Below are positions 22,611 through 34,682 of a stretch of DNA of 64,000 nt, one piece after another. The position numbers and the translations under genes are program-made. Numbering within the stretch: the stretch's first letter is position 1; each line of letters starts with the position of its first letter. Source of the stretch: Lentinula raphanica (taxonomy: Eukaryota; Basidiomycota; Agaricomycetes; Agaricales; Omphalotaceae); contig JANVFP010000024.1 in NCBI GenBank assembly GCA_027919835.1, positions 496,001 to 560,000 of the forward strand. The letters are read 5' to 3'. Below the pieces are notes generated by a model, which had not been told where the DNA came from, searched no databases, and was given only the letters and a program-made list of their open reading frames with translations.

Positions 22611-25282
22611 ACAGGATACTGTGAAGCTTTTGTAAAAAGGTCCGATGAGTTATCGAGGAACGTTTGAAAAAACCTGTGATAACTCGGAGGGGGCTCCGGA
22701 AATGGCTCCGGGGGGTGGTCATGCCTGTCACCACCTGTCACATGGGGCCTATATTTACTGTTTTGGGTAATTAATAATTATCCAGATATTAAATAAGCAG
22801 TACATTTTCAAAAAAACCCGAAAATTCATTAAAAATCTAAAAAATCCTAAAAAAGCCAGATTAGGTCAGATCAGGGTATGTAAGCAAATGACCTCATATG
22901 ATCAAAAATGATGTAGGGTCAATATAGGTACTAAAAATAGCCCAAAAAATCACTAAAAATGCAAAAAATATTTAGGGATGGTATAGAGCCTATTGCAGGT
23001 CCAGGCCCATCAACATTACCAAAAAAGGAAAAAATTGATCATGATGTCATCTTGTAGCAAAAAATCTGAAAAAATTCATAAAAATAGTTAAAAAATTCAG
23101 GGGTGCCTTGTTGGCCCTGAAAATGCAAAATAAAAAAAAATACGCGACAAGTGTAAAAAATTTTATCACTCCAAATCATACCAAATCCACTATACAGTCA
23201 GAATATATGATGTATATGCTATTTTTAGCACCTCTAGCACCCTCAATCACTCAGAATAGCTTATATTACTTAAAAATTACACCAAACTGACAACATTGAG
23301 TAAATATGATGTACATGATATTTTTAGCACACCTAGTATCCTTGAACACTCAGAACAATTTTTATTACTCAATATGTTCAGTACACTTGGTACTTATCAC
23401 ACCTGACATACTAAAACTTGGAACAGTAGTATTATGTCTAACACAGTTGACAATAAATACTCAAAATAGTGTTATCAGTCACTATACTTAACACACTTAA
23501 CAGTCAAAAAGTCGGAACAATATTACTTGATATACATAACACACCCATTGTTATACTATAACACACTTATAACAACGAGTTTTGGGTGCTTATAGGCGCT
23601 TATTTGGTGTTTTTGAGTCGAAATTCATTAATAGCACACTCAATAATTTTTGTGTGGGCTCTATATTGTGTCAGGATGTTGTCTATATCATATTCCTCTA
23701 GATATAATTCGGAGAACTTGAAAATACAACCTGTGTGGCTAGCTATACTGTGATCTTGTGTGATATAATAGTGTTTTATGTAAATGCCAATGCATATGTC
23801 CATGTAGTGCAAGTATACTGATGCTAGTACATGAGAAAAGCACTCCTACAGTCTACTGGCAGTGTCTGTACATGATTCAGATAGCTATCATAAAGGTTGG
23901 ACACTGTGATACACATGTACATGTTTCATGTACACCATAGATGTCTACACTTACATGTAACAATAGATGTCATATTCAATGACCCACATTACAGATCTCT
24001 TGGCTGTATCACATAGAGTTAGCATAGAATAGGTTGTAGGATGACTCTTTTCATGACCCAGCAGCAGTTTGACTTCATAACATGGGTGTATGCACTGTCA
24101 TTTACATAAAACAGTGTTATATCACAAAAAATCATAGCATAGCTAGCCCCACAGGTTGTATTTTCAAGTTCTCCGAATTATATCTAGAGGAATATGATAT
24201 AGACAACATCCTGACACAATATAGAGCCCACACAAAAATTATTGAGTGTGCTATTAATGAATTTCGACTCAAAAACACCAAATAAGCGCCCATAAGCGCC
24301 CAAAACTCGTTGTTATAAGTGTGTTATAGTATAACAATGGGTGTGTTATGTATATCAAGTAATATTGTTCCGACTTTTTGACTGTTAAGTGTGTTAAGTA
24401 TAGTGACTGATAACACTATTTTGAGTATTTATTGTCAACTGTGTTAGACATAATACATATCACTACTGTTCCAAGTTTTAGTATGTCAGGTGTGATAAGT
24501 ACCAAGTGTACTGAACATATTGAGTAATAAAAATTGTTCTGAGTGTTCAAGGATACTAGGTGTGCTAAAAATATCATGTACATCATATTTACTCAATGTT
24601 GTCAGTTTGGTGTAATTTTTAAGTAATATAAGCTATTCTGAGTGATTGAGGGTGCTAGAGGTGCTAAAAATAGCATATACATCATATATTCTGACTGTAT
24701 AGTGGATTTGGTATGATTTGGAGTGATAAAATTTTTTACACTTGTCGCGTATTTTTTTTTATTTTGCATTTTCAGGGCCAACAAGGCACCCCTGAATTTT
24801 TTAACTATTTTTATGAATTTTTTCAGATTTTTTGCTACAAGATGACATCATGATCAATTTTTTCCTTTTTTGGTAATGTTGATGGGCCTGGACCTGCAAT
24901 AGGCTCTATACCATCCCTAAATATTTTTTGCATTTTTAGTGATTTTTTGGGCTATTTTTAGTACCTATATTGACCCTACATCATTTTTTATCATATGAGG
25001 TCATTTGCTTACATACCCTGATCTGACCTAATCTGGCTTTTTTAGGATTTTTTAGATTTTTAATAAATTTTCGGGTTTTTTTGAAAATGTACTGCTTATT
25101 TAATATCTGGATAATTATTAATTACCCAAAACAGTAAATATAGGCCCCATGTGACAGGTGGTGACAGGCATGACCACCCCCCGGAGCCATTTCCGGAGCC
25201 CCCTCCGAGTTATCACAGGTTTTTTCAAACGTTCCTTGATAACTCATCGGACCTTTTTACAAAAGCTTCACAGTATCAGCTG
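22611..25282. mobile_element. non-autonomous fold-back (giant palindromic) element
   Basis: The 2,672 bp insert has two inverted arms, 22,611-23,786 and 24,099-25,282 (about 1.18 kb each), around a unique spacer of about 312 bp. The ends read ACAGGATACTGTG (left) and CAGCTGATACTGTG (right, reversed), so they differ in the outermost 5-6 bases and then match. Arms are nearly identical over everything I compared; the same 60-residue frame appears at 23,108-23,290 (plus) and 24,602-24,784 (minus). It is AT-rich, except for the outer about 150 bp with CTCCGGAAATGGCTCCGG and its flanks, and has no credible gene. The 8 bp duplication suggests mobilisation by a hAT-type transposase, but not by its host hAT, whose ends differ. 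Confidence 0.9.
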
Positions 25283-25290
25283 GTAGCATC
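25283..25290. repeat. 8 bp target-site duplication, right
   Basis: GTAGCATC, identical to 22,603-22,610, directly after the right end of the palindromic element. Confidence 0.9.
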
Positions 25291-26635
25291 AACAACATCT
25301 CCATCGTCATCCTCGCTTTCTTCGCCGATAACGTTAGGCGTATCATTCCCGCTGTCGTCGTCGTCAGTGTGCCGGCTGGTTCGAGTGTTTTTTTTGGCGC
25401 GCTTTCTTGTTTTTTTTGCTGCGTTCGACTCAGCTGCGGCTCGCTTAGGCATGTTGTTGTATTGTTGGGTTACTGTTCAAATTTTCGATTGAAGATGCCG
25501 TCGCCCATGTACTGTATAATATTTGATTTTATTAGATAATTATTACAGATTTGCTCATTGACAGTGCCGAAAGGCCAGTAACAGAAGCCGAAAGTACTGG
25601 ACTGACTGCCGGGTGTACAGCCGGGTGCCGGGTGGTCATGAGATGATCCGACCCGACCCGGCACCCGGGCTAACCCGGCGCACCCGAGAGCCACACTAGA
25701 GCCTGCAATCTTGATAACACGGTCCGCGCTCGTCAAAGTAGTGTGTGCTCCATACAAAGACCTCTGAGTGCTCTGACCCACTGTTCTCTTCCACTGCTTC
25801 AAGACGGAACCCTTGGGTGCCGTGTCCTCATCCTTGGTGGTTTGATAGCCCCAAACGTCCACCTCGCGATCGCTCTGGCTCGGGTCTTCGGCTTCGGGTG
25901 GTATGAACGCCACCACCCAGTCCGCATTCGGATCAAGTTTTCCCTTTGGAACCCATTTCTCCTGGCCGTTTTGGGTCACTTTTTCCATGCCGTCTTTTAT
26001 GATCACAGTGACGATGAGCTCTTTCGGTGTCACTGTGTTAAGCCATCATAGCCCGGCTCAATCAGAACGTGTTGGGTTGATGGATAGACTTGAAAAACTC
26101 ACAGTTGGCTACAGACTGCAAAAAAAGGCAGTCTTTTGAGTTGTTTAACGAGATTAGAAGTTGAATAGGGCTTACTACATGATACAACTTCGCTTCGTTG
26201 GGTCCGGAACCTGTTTCTTTAATTGTTTTGGTGGTCTTACACAAGACGTACGACTACATACCACGACTTTCAATCTATCGAAAAAATGCAAAAGAGCAGC
26301 GTGAATAATTTCGAAAGATATACATGGAAAGGTATCAGAAGTTGAGTAAAACTTACAGAGTTGGTTCGAGATGGCTCTGCTTGGTGAGCTCTGGCTGCGA
26401 TTCTTTGTCCAACTTTCCGTGGCGCTGTTGTATCGGATTCGATGGGTAATGCAAACGTGGCAGGAGCGATCATCGAAAGGAGAACGACATAGACAGCAAG
26501 CGAGTGCCATGTAGAAAATCGGAAGGGATACATCGTCGGTGAAGGCAACTTGGGACAGGCTTGTCGAGCGAAACGAGTAAGAGACGTAGCATTCTCAACC
26601 CAAACAAGAATCTCACCTCCAGGCTTTTTTTCTTA

Positions 26636-26765
26636 AATTTGACCAGCAAATTTTGTATGCGTGCGCGTTGGATTGTGCTGGCGGGGAGGAAACCGAGGCC
26701 GGGCGTTGAACGTTTTGGTAGGGAGTAAAAAATGAGGATGAGGAGAGGGCCGCTTGGAAAGCCTC
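26636..26765 (-). promoter_or_regulatory. promoter block of ALP member E
   Basis: The palindrome site here reads AATTTGCTGGTCAAATT on the gene strand (26,636-26,652, 103 bp before the start). Both end bases are changed in a compensating way, so pairing is kept. A degenerate distal box (GGCCGCTTGGAAAGCCTC) lies at 26,748-26,765. Confidence 0.6.
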
Positions 26766-29511
26766 ATATATCCATCTTACGAGTTTCAACTTTTGTATCG
26801 CCTCGTATTTGGTCGGGTCCATCGGGCGGTAACAGGCTGTGAATCACTGCATGATACTTTTTTTTGTCTGCTGCGGGGATCGTTCACATTCGAATGCTGA
26901 ACCAATTTTGTCCGTCAGCATAACTGTCAACTCAAAATTGACAGAACTTGCTCCTTACCGTTCTTGATTCCTTTTCAATGGACATACATAAAAGGTGCGT
27001 CGTAGGAATAGCCTCACAGCAGCGTGTCCTACTGTTTGGAGAAATACCTCAACATCAAAGTTTTCACGTGTTCCTTCCGATCGTCTCGTTTCGCCCTGTA
27101 GGCTGTAACAGGCTGTATCGCCTCGTATGCTGACAAGACTCATATCACTCATGTCAGCGCTGAGCGTTCTCCTTGCGTTCTCTTGATTGTAGGCTGTGCT
27201 AGTGTCTCTCCGGGTTCCGGAGTCCAAGCTCCTGCTGGACAGAACCAATCGAATCAGTTCATTGATCGACGAATTTTAGCAATGACACTATAGAGTCAAC
27301 GCACCTGGAGGCTCGTAGGTAAGCAAGAGTTCTTCGGTGTTGCAATGTTGAACGTTGAACATCTCAACCCTGTTTAAGTATACAATCTGTCTAATAGGTT
27401 TGAGGAGGGAGGGAAGAGGCCCAATCGTGAGACTAGGAGAGGAAAGCAGAAAGAGGGACAGGAAACGAAACAGAAATGAAACATGGGAAGGAAGCACCAA
27501 CACTTTGCACACATCAGTCCTGTCATCAGGAAAACTCGAGTTCCATGGTTCAATGACGCTCAACTTTGCTCCTCACTCCCCCTTGGCTGTATCCTACACA
27601 CGACTCCCTCCATCCATTGGACTGATTTTCTGTTCTTCGTCCATGGATTGAAAGTGCTTGGAGAGATCAGCTCCCGCGATGCGACTTGGAGCTGATGAAG
27701 GATGGTGTAGAGTCGTAATAGGTCGTGATACCATGAAATTTTTGAATAACGCGGTTTCTTCTCGAAAATAGTCCTCAAAGACATCAAGAGCGATCGTTGT
27801 TTGGTTCTGGATCTATGAGTTGGCAGCAGTGAGCAAGCTTTTTGACGGTTTCAGGAATGGATATCGAGATGTGCATTGTGTAACATGAATTCAATCATGA
27901 GAAGCGAAAGAGGAACGTAACAATTCGTTGGACGGAGTTGAAGTACAGTTATACGGAAGTCTACCGTCTGGCGAATCGAATAGATATGCACGACCCGTCC
28001 ATCAATGATTGAATAGACACAGACCTCGATTAAGTATTTTCATGGGCTCCCTGTGCGTTGAAGTCAGCATTCAGACGATATCCGTGTAGAACTTGAGCTT
28101 GATTCCAAACACAGGATGAATCAATGTCAATGAAGCTTGAGGAAGAAGACCAAGTACCTCATCACACCCTTCGAGGCTTTGACAGATCTCCAGGCTACCG
28201 TCTTTTCCTCAGGCTCCATCCACACGTCCACCCTTTCTATCCTTTTACTCTATCCTTCTCCTTCTGCGCCTTCTTGTACCTGCACGGGCCAACTGAGAAT
28301 GAAGAGAGACAGAGAGAGATCCATCGAATCTTCGTCGATCATGATCATCGTTGAACCGTTTGTTTGTGTCGTTTTCAACATTGTCATCTGTCAGTAGATC
28401 GTCGCAAGGATTGAACAACTCGAGTCGCAGTCGGCCTGAGGGCCTGAAAATGGGTTCAACGTAACGTCAAGATACAACACCGAAACTGCTATAGTTGATG
28501 TTGATATGGTAGATCTATGATGATTTGAGCGAGTTATTGTGCTATGTGACAATCTCAAAGACCAGATACGCGCACCATAACTTGTAACACATCCACTCCG
28601 ACCGAAATCCTCTACCCATTCCATTGGCTTGTACTTCTCAGGCTTTTCTTCTTCTTGATCTAGCTGAAGCCAGAGGGAGACCAGAGGTACATCGAGCTAA
28701 CAAAAATCATATCCGACGACACTCATATTCATCGAAATGCGGAGCGGATTTCTCAGACGCCAACGTTTGGATCCATTCGTTACAAGGTTGAATGTTGTAC
28801 TGTAATAACTAGGGAAGGTAAAAGAGAAAAGGAGGGGAAGAGGGGAAGGGAGCTGTGCGATTCGTTGTTGGGCTTGACGATGCTATGGAAGAGAAGAGAG
28901 GTAGAGAGAGGTGGTGAGGGAAAGGGAGGGAAAAGGTTGGAAAAGCGGAATGCGTATTACGTGAGCATTTTTGCCAGCGTCTAAATTTAAACCTTCTCAC
29001 TGCGAACGACCTCACTCAACCTCATAGTAATACGACTCTCCTCGTCCACTCCTCGTCCAAAACCCAACACCCAGTCATCCGTTCTGATACTCGCTACCAT
29101 TGTGTCCCACCTTCTATCCCAAATGGGCCAATCCTGATCAAGTGTTACTGATTCGGAATTCGGAACATACGCCATTCACATGTGTAGCGTAGTCAAAAAG
29201 CTTTTCATACCCATTATGATTTGGCTTTACAGATTGTAAGCCTTGTACTTCGATCTTTGAAAGAGATATCAACTCAGCGAGATTCCCTCTTCGACAAGAT
29301 CACACCTGAGCATCGTTAGAATGCTTACAATCAGAGCTTGATATTACAAGGAGAAGTGGAGTGGTGTTTGGAAGAGGAGATGCAAAGTATACAGAGTGTA
29401 GACAAACCATGACTACATGAAACCTGAGATCTGGGAACCAATCCCAGCGTTTCCTCCACATCTAGCCGTTCAGTCCCATCCTGTACTCCGATGGGTCATC
29501 GTATGTATGTC
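26766..29511. other. intergenic, upstream of E, R1 pieces, 3' flank of F
   Basis: 27,000-27,360 parallels 9,960-10,330 (upstream of gene B). 28,080-28,400 is an R1 copy (AGCTTGAGGAAGAAGACC..., CACTCTATCC-like tract, GGCCAACTGA). 28,860-29,010 is R1-tail-like (GAGCATTTTTGCCAGCGTCTAA). 29,175-29,340 is the segment AATTCACATGTGTAGCGTAG also present at 48,416 and 57,355. 29,390-29,511 is the ALP 3' flank. I see no supported gene; frames at 27,355-27,787 lack gene features. Confidence 0.55.
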
Positions 29512-30813
29512 CTAGTGATGACCCGAAGGATCGGAGGGCCAGTCGTCGAGCACCTCTTTCGGCCAATTCTCGCGGTGTTTCCACCTAGGATCCGTATAGA
29601 CGTCCTGTTCGTCAAGAGCCCATGCGGGGAGCGGCGGGTGCTGCGACTCCGGAGTGGCAGGAACTGGCGGGTTCTGAGGCGAAGTATCATGAGACAAAGT
29701 GGTGATGAGTCCAGTACCGTGTACTTTGTTCCATAAGTCCTCCAGAATGTCGCGGTTTTGGTGATCCAAACTCTTTTCGAGTATGACATCCGGGCCGTGA
29801 TGCTCGACCTGCTCATACAGCTCCCATTCCCATATATCTACCTTCTCTTCCAGTACATCGCCTGCCCCGGTAGCCTTCTCCTTCACCATGCGATCGAAAG
29901 CCTCCCTAAACGGTGAAGTTTCTGAGATATCAAACTTGCCGATAATTTTAACAATGTCTCGGAATTCCTTCTCGGCCAGCTTACGCTGGAAGAGGACTGC
30001 GTATTGATAGATGGAAAGGATAGTAGGGATTCTGTCAATACGATGCTGATCGATGACTGGGCGCATGGCGTTGATCAAGACATTTTTGGTTTTTTCTGAC
30101 ATCTCCAGTGTTGCGATAACGAAATAAGTGTGTTGTGGGGTCACAGCGATGGCTGCTCCGTTCACGCTTGTTGGGCTCTTAGAGTCCGACCTCTGTTGTT
30201 CCCATTTGAAGTTAGACTGGGACGCCCGATTCCTTATGGTTCGATAGCCTCGAGCTTTAGGCGTTTTGTGCTTGAACAGGTCAGGTGGTGTAATCCCTAT
30301 CAGCCAATTACCCCAGTGATACATGCCCGGATCTTTCGTCCATTCTGCCCTTCCTCCAATGTGCACGGCAAACGTGAAAATTTTATTCTCTGTGTCGACC
30401 CATCATAGTATTCAGAGTGGTGTTGCAGGCTGATGACTAGAATACAAAACTCACGCTGAAAAAAAGGTGATCTGTTCAGTTATTCGACGATCTGATGATA
30501 AGAGGTTGAATATGACTTACACTATGAGGCCCTCTCGCGATGGTTTTCTCAGACTGCCATAAAAGCAAACCAGTCTGTCTGTCAAGTTCAAAGATACAAG
30601 AGATTGAGTGGGACTTACAGCAGCCGAAAGACCAAGGTTATGACCAGACGAGGGGCCCGCTTCGCCGCTTCTGGCTGTGATTCTCTGTTCTGTGCCTCGT
30701 TCTGTTGTATTGGAATCGATAGGTAACGCAAACGCAGTCGCGATCATCGAAAGGAGGTGAAGGAGGTGGACAGCACGCGAGCGCCGCGTGAAGACGATAC
30801 GCAAGAGATACAT
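29512..30813 (-). CDS. ALP family member F, secreted protein of unknown function
   Basis: Exon 1 from 30,813 (MYLLRIVFTRRSRAVHLLHL...) encodes the signal peptide ending TAFALPIDS, then TERGTEQRITARSGEAGPSSG; the donor GTAAGTCCC follows LSAA. Small exons lead to the large exon (VDTENKIFTFAVHIGGRAEW). Core words are NWLIGITPPDL, ARGYRTIRNRASQ, VNGAAIAVTP, VIATLEMSEKTKN, DRIPTILSIYQYAVL, FDISETSPFREAFDRMVKEK, IWEWELYEQVE and DILEDLWNKVHGTG. A Pro-rich tail (PQNPPVPATPESQHPPLPAW) leads to the conserved C-terminus (DPRWKHRENWPKE, ending PSGHH). Closest to H and J. Mature protein without cysteine. The two micro-exons are inferred from splice words only. Confidence 0.77.
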
Positions 30814-30922
30814 AGTTCGTGCTCAAAGAGAGAAAGAGGCTTGTCGAGTGAGATGAGTAAGAGACGTAGTACTCCCAAACTAAACAAGAATCTCACCTTT
30901 AGCTGTAGGTTTCTTTTTTGTA

Positions 30923-31030
30923 GATTTGACCAGCAAATCTTGTGTGTGTGCGTGGGTGTGTTGGGTTGTGCTCGAGGGGGGAAAGGAAGAACGGTTCTGG
31001 TTGGGAGGGTCGCTCAAAAGGCCTCTTATC
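30923..31030 (-). promoter_or_regulatory. promoter block of ALP member F
   Basis: GATTTGCTGGTCAAATC (gene strand) at 30,923-30,939, 110 bp before the start; box GGTCGCTCAAAAGGCCTC at 31,008-31,025. Between them lies the TGTGTTGGGTTGTGCTCGAG word shared with G-J. Confidence 0.65.
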
Positions 31031-34000
31031 TTACGACTTATATCAAAATTTCCACGCCTTCGTTTGATCAGCTCGCATTGCCTCGCATTGCCTCGTAATC
31101 AGTTCATATGGACTTGGATCCGCTTGTATCAGTCGCATCAGCGCTGAGCATCTCTTCAATTGACGAACAATCGAATCGACTCAGGACTGTTATGAAAGGG
31201 CAATCCCATCCGACGGATCCTCCGAGTGCAAAGCTGATTGATCTACGTTCACGCGTACGCTCCCTTGAATCCCACATGAGAAACGTTGCAGTTTCAGCAC
31301 TGCGTTCGCTTGGGCCGCTTAGGTACGAAAGACAACGGCACTGCAACTGTAAAGGGTTGAATCTGGATAGAGCCAGCGTGTGTGTTTTTCAGAATATCGA
31401 AAGGAAACTTGATCATGTAGGCTGTAGCACTCGTTCACCATTCTTCTGCTCATTCGCGTACGGTTCACAATGATGAACCGCCTGAGGGTGCGAGACTCGA
31501 ATTATATTCAGAGAAGGGGAGGGTAGTCACGATGGGGCTTAACAAACGCATCAATCTGGCTTTGAGTTTTGAGTTCTGAGTTCCCGGATTGTTGCAAAAC
31601 AGCGTGGACTCACAAGCTTTGCTCAATGCTCTATCCACCCTTGAAGCCAAAACCCGTGAACCGGGTCGGTCTGTGTAAGGGCCCAGGGGTGATACTAGGG
31701 ACTCAAATACAACAGATAGCAGAAGCACTCAGGCAAGACGGAGCATGGAAGTTCTAGATCTTGACCACTCGCGGAAGAAACCGCATGAATTGGGATTCGG
31801 AAATGATTGAGATTGCTAGAGTCCAAGTCAAGAGAGAGAGAAAGAGCGAAAGAGAGAGAGAGAGAGGGAGGGAGTATGCTGAAATATGCTGAAATATGTA
31901 GAGAGATACTGTGAGTCGTGAGTGCAATCGGCGACGATCAAACGTACGCGTATTGAATTGCTGTTGCAAGTCGGATTTGGAGAAACAGAGTAAGAGTATT
32001 GCGACTCGCGAGGGTCCGTGAAGGGTCTAACGTTATAGCCTGGAACACAACTTGAGCGAGAGTGAATAGCGGATAGTGGATCGTTGGGGAGTAGGCTCTC
32101 ATTTCGGGTGGTTCATCTACCCATGACAGGTTATAATATCACTTAGCTCTCACATCAGAGTAAAGCACTAGCCAATCCACTCGCTGTAGCTCAAGCCACA
32201 CCAAACATACTCCAAATCTGCAAGCTCAAGTGTCGTTTACCAGGGATCAAGACCAAACGACAAAAAACGCCTCCCGATTACTTGCCCTCCATCAAATCTG
32301 TCCACCGTCCCGGATGCGCACCAGGAATCAGTCGCACGCGCAATGGTTCGACTTGGTCTCGTATGTTCACATAGCTTTCCCTCTTTCTGACGATATTCAA
32401 CCCAGCCGCGTCATCTTGATCCCAAACAGAGTCTGTTCGTGCTGAATTCGTCACAATCCCGTCGGTCTGAGCATGAGGTGGACACAATCTGTAAGACCAA
32501 ATCAACATGAAAGATCAAGACACTCACGGTCATAATAGTAAACACACACCCTTCGAAAGATCGATCCATCTCCAGAACACTGGTAGTCATTCACCGGCGT
32601 CTCTGTCCATCCGTTCGCCTTCATCCTATCCCTCTTTGCCACTTGGTCTCCGTCTTCTTCTTCCTCTTACCACTGGACCTAGCCGAGGACGAACGAAGAT
32701 CTGTCAACCTAGTCAACCTAGTCGACTGTGGAAAGCTCCTTCTTCTGGAACTTTTACAATATCGTTCGTCCATCGTCCATTGTCAATGGGGTCACAGATC
32801 CAGAGAAACCCCTACAAGCCAACGTCGAATATTGATATTGCACATAAACATCCAATGTTCAACGTTGTCAACGTTAACGCGGACGTTTGAATCCTGTCGT
32901 GACAACGTCGAAGCCCGGTGGAGGAATTTGAAAGAGGGTGAGAGGTTGAGAGGAGGGTGAAAAAAGGGGAAAGTGTGCATATTCATCGACGTCCGTGGAC
33001 CATTGTGCTTTGACTTTATCATCAGGAGATGTGGAGGGAAATGGACACGAATTCACTGTCACACGTGCCATGCGTGAGCGTTGATGGGTTCCTTCGTCGG
33101 CATCCAACACCTCGTCCAACAACCAATCGTCCACGAAGAGTCTCCCCACGCGATCGGAACCAGAAGCTTCTCGAGTCCTCGAGCACAACATTGAATCCCA
33201 GCGTTTGAACGTCAAATTTGAAGGTGTCTACCGTCTCCCTCCGCCTCCTTCTGTTCTGGTATAACGGGACAGTATCGTCGTATGGAAATTTGAGCCACTG
33301 GAGGAAGGGGATTAGAGAGAAGAGGGAGATAAGGGGGATGAGATGGTGTAATCAAGGGACTGCACGAGATCCCAAAGGAGCGAACGAGGCCGAGGCAGGC
33401 TAAGCGGAAGGAGGTCAGCGCTCAGCGCTCGGATCCAAGGCCAACGAGTAGCCATACGATGGGTTGAATCGAATCTCGACGGACATTGAGAACGAAGGAA
33501 GGTGAGGATATTCAACAGAGATCGTTTGTGTAAGCGATAGGGTTACATCTCCATACCCCTTTGGCCCTTGGCGTATGGCGTAGCGGTGACGATCTGATTA
33601 AGGATAAACGCAAGTGGAGGAGGGAGGAGAATAAGGGTTCCTACATGGACGTTCGTAAAGGTGCTAGCAATATTCGGTGGAAAGCCACGAGTTGATTGGG
33701 CTGGTATGATGATTTAACGTCCCGGATGGTCGATGCAATCAGTTTGCGATACGAAACACTGGCTAGCAGCTTTGATCATCTCGCTTTCCCTCTGTACTTC
33801 ACCCTCCTCGGTCTTCTTCATGGCCCAGCTGAAAACGAACAGAAACCATTTCAGTCAAGATATTCTTCTTATTCTACAGCACCGTTCGACCATTTACACG
33901 GACGACTCACATGAGTAGGTAATTCGCAGCGTATACCAATACTCCGAGCCTTCGTCGTCGAGCTGTTCGTTTGTGAATGCGTTCCTCTCGAGGTTGCCAT

Positions 34001-34682
34001 TAAATCGCCAGTTTGGACTTTTTGAGGTGACCAAAGGGAGCTGGGCGAGGAAAAGAGGGAGAGAAGGGGGAGGAGAAGAAAGGGAAGAATACAATCCACT
34101 ACCATAGTGCTTGACGAAGCTATAAAAGAGGTGGAGGTGGATAGCCTCGCTAGCCAATCTGAAAGAGTAAACGCGTTCGTAGGAGGTGGAGGAAAAAGCA
34201 AGTTCTAACTTCTGTTACACGTGAGCGTAAATTTCATCAACGATTGTCGGCGTCTAATTTCATTTCCAGATCTCTTCCTCGAATCAATCATCCAGGCAGA
34301 AATGTACTTGTTACACCGTCTATGACTCTCTCCAAAAATTAACCATTGTCTAACTGGTACATCACACAAATTTCAGGCCTCCAATGCTGAACATTCCAGC
34401 TCGGGTATCGCACTCAGATCTCAAGCTTCGACTGTAAAATTACTCTAGTCGTCGTCGTTTTGTTCTGTCGTGTCAGAATGAAAACTCAATACATATCACA
34501 TGGAGAAGAGAAGTTGATTGGCATTTGGAAGGGGAGGGGATGCAAAATGTACAGAGTGAGCGGAACCATGACTACGTGAAACCTAAGATCTAAGACCCCG
34601 TCCCGACGTTTCTTCATCGTCCAGCCATGCAGCCGTTCGGTCCCATCCTGGGACTTGGATCCCGATGGGGTCATCGTATGTC
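31031..34682. other. intergenic, repeat pieces, 3' flank of G
   Basis: 31,030-31,220 continues the F upstream region (GATCAGCTCGCATTGCCTCG, CATCAGCGCTGAGCATCTC). 31,825-31,875 is a GA-rich simple repeat. 32,040-32,420 resembles the far-upstream sequences at 50,600-50,830 and 54,640-54,840. 32,520-32,780, 33,690-33,960 and 34,205-34,270 are R1 pieces. 34,540-34,682 is the ALP 3' flank. No gene is supported; the many 60-130-residue frames are low-complexity products of R1 pyrimidine tracts. Confidence 0.55.

Larger units (their letters stand above)
19759..25452 (-). pseudogene. hAT transposase, interrupted by a palindromic element
   Basis: The start at 25,452 begins MPKRAAAESNAAKKTRKRAK and an acidic stretch runs to VVDAT at the insertion point (25,283). 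After the insertion the frame resumes TEQVKADKEAATKKI. An intron (GTCAGT...TTACAG) leads to KELTKRKSPVYAFFHAEPE and a BED-type zinc finger (YRCTQCGEK...NMRDHVKKCW, C-x2-C...H-x4-C). The catalytic region spans 22,102-21,185 (AYGYLIPVELDCWSSPNHRA, LFSVTCDNASANTAML, HVRCFAHTVNLMAKGVL) and 21,040-20,760 (VATRWNSTFDMLTAFLRL). The C-terminal dimerisation domain is at 20,140-19,760 (LQWWMTNRRVYPNLSKLAL, then SSVAVERSFSRGR). Apart from the insertion every domain appears intact. In the insert the frame meets TGA two codons in, so no full transposase can be made from this copy. Confidence 0.9.
19470..25700 (-). mobile_element. hAT superfamily transposon inside ALP gene E
   Basis: A 6.2 kb insertion (about 3.55 kb without its own guest). 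Both ends show the inverted word TGTGGCTCTCGGGT (left from 19,470; right, reversed, ending near 25,696). Subterminal regions 19,480-19,620 and 25,610-25,685 are packed with CGGGT/ACCCG words in both orientations. Flanks share CTGCAA (19,462-19,467 and 25,703-25,708); the remaining two bases of an 8 bp duplication do not match cleanly, so the target duplication is diverged or the ends are off by a few bases. It encodes a multi-exon hAT transposase on the minus strand, disrupted by a palindromic insertion. Confidence 0.88.
19004..26533 (-). pseudogene. ALP family member E, split by a hAT transposon
   Basis: The 5' part lies at 25,703-26,533. Exon 1 is MYPFRFSTWHSLAVYVVLLSM...FALPIES. A later exon reads VIIKDGMEKVTQNGQEKW, DWVVAFIPPEAED, VWGYQTTKDEDT and LTSADRVIKIA. 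The 3' part lies at 19,004-19,469 and reads AAVKISENTQVYLTEHI, DKLPNVLSIYEALLL, SSEFGKAFDEMVREKGTG, WEWELYERIKDG and EDILEKLWGEVH, ending in a charged tail like that of A (DWDEQRRERLAL). Between them is the hAT element. TTGCAG (gene strand) occurs at both junctions. With one copy counted, the frame would run I-K-I-A-A-V-K-I-S, in line with other members, so the gene was apparently intact when hit. Confidence 0.88.

Noticed and set aside
23108..23290. 60-residue frame repeated at 24,602-24,784
   Set aside because: The duplicate is simply the other arm of the palindrome, is AT-rich, and has no gene features; conservation reflects arm identity.
19470..25282. The palindrome as a deletion derivative of its host hAT
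   Set aside because: The palindrome ends (GATACTGTG) and the hAT ends (TGTGGCTCTCGGGT) are unrelated, and the arms contain no hAT coding remnants.
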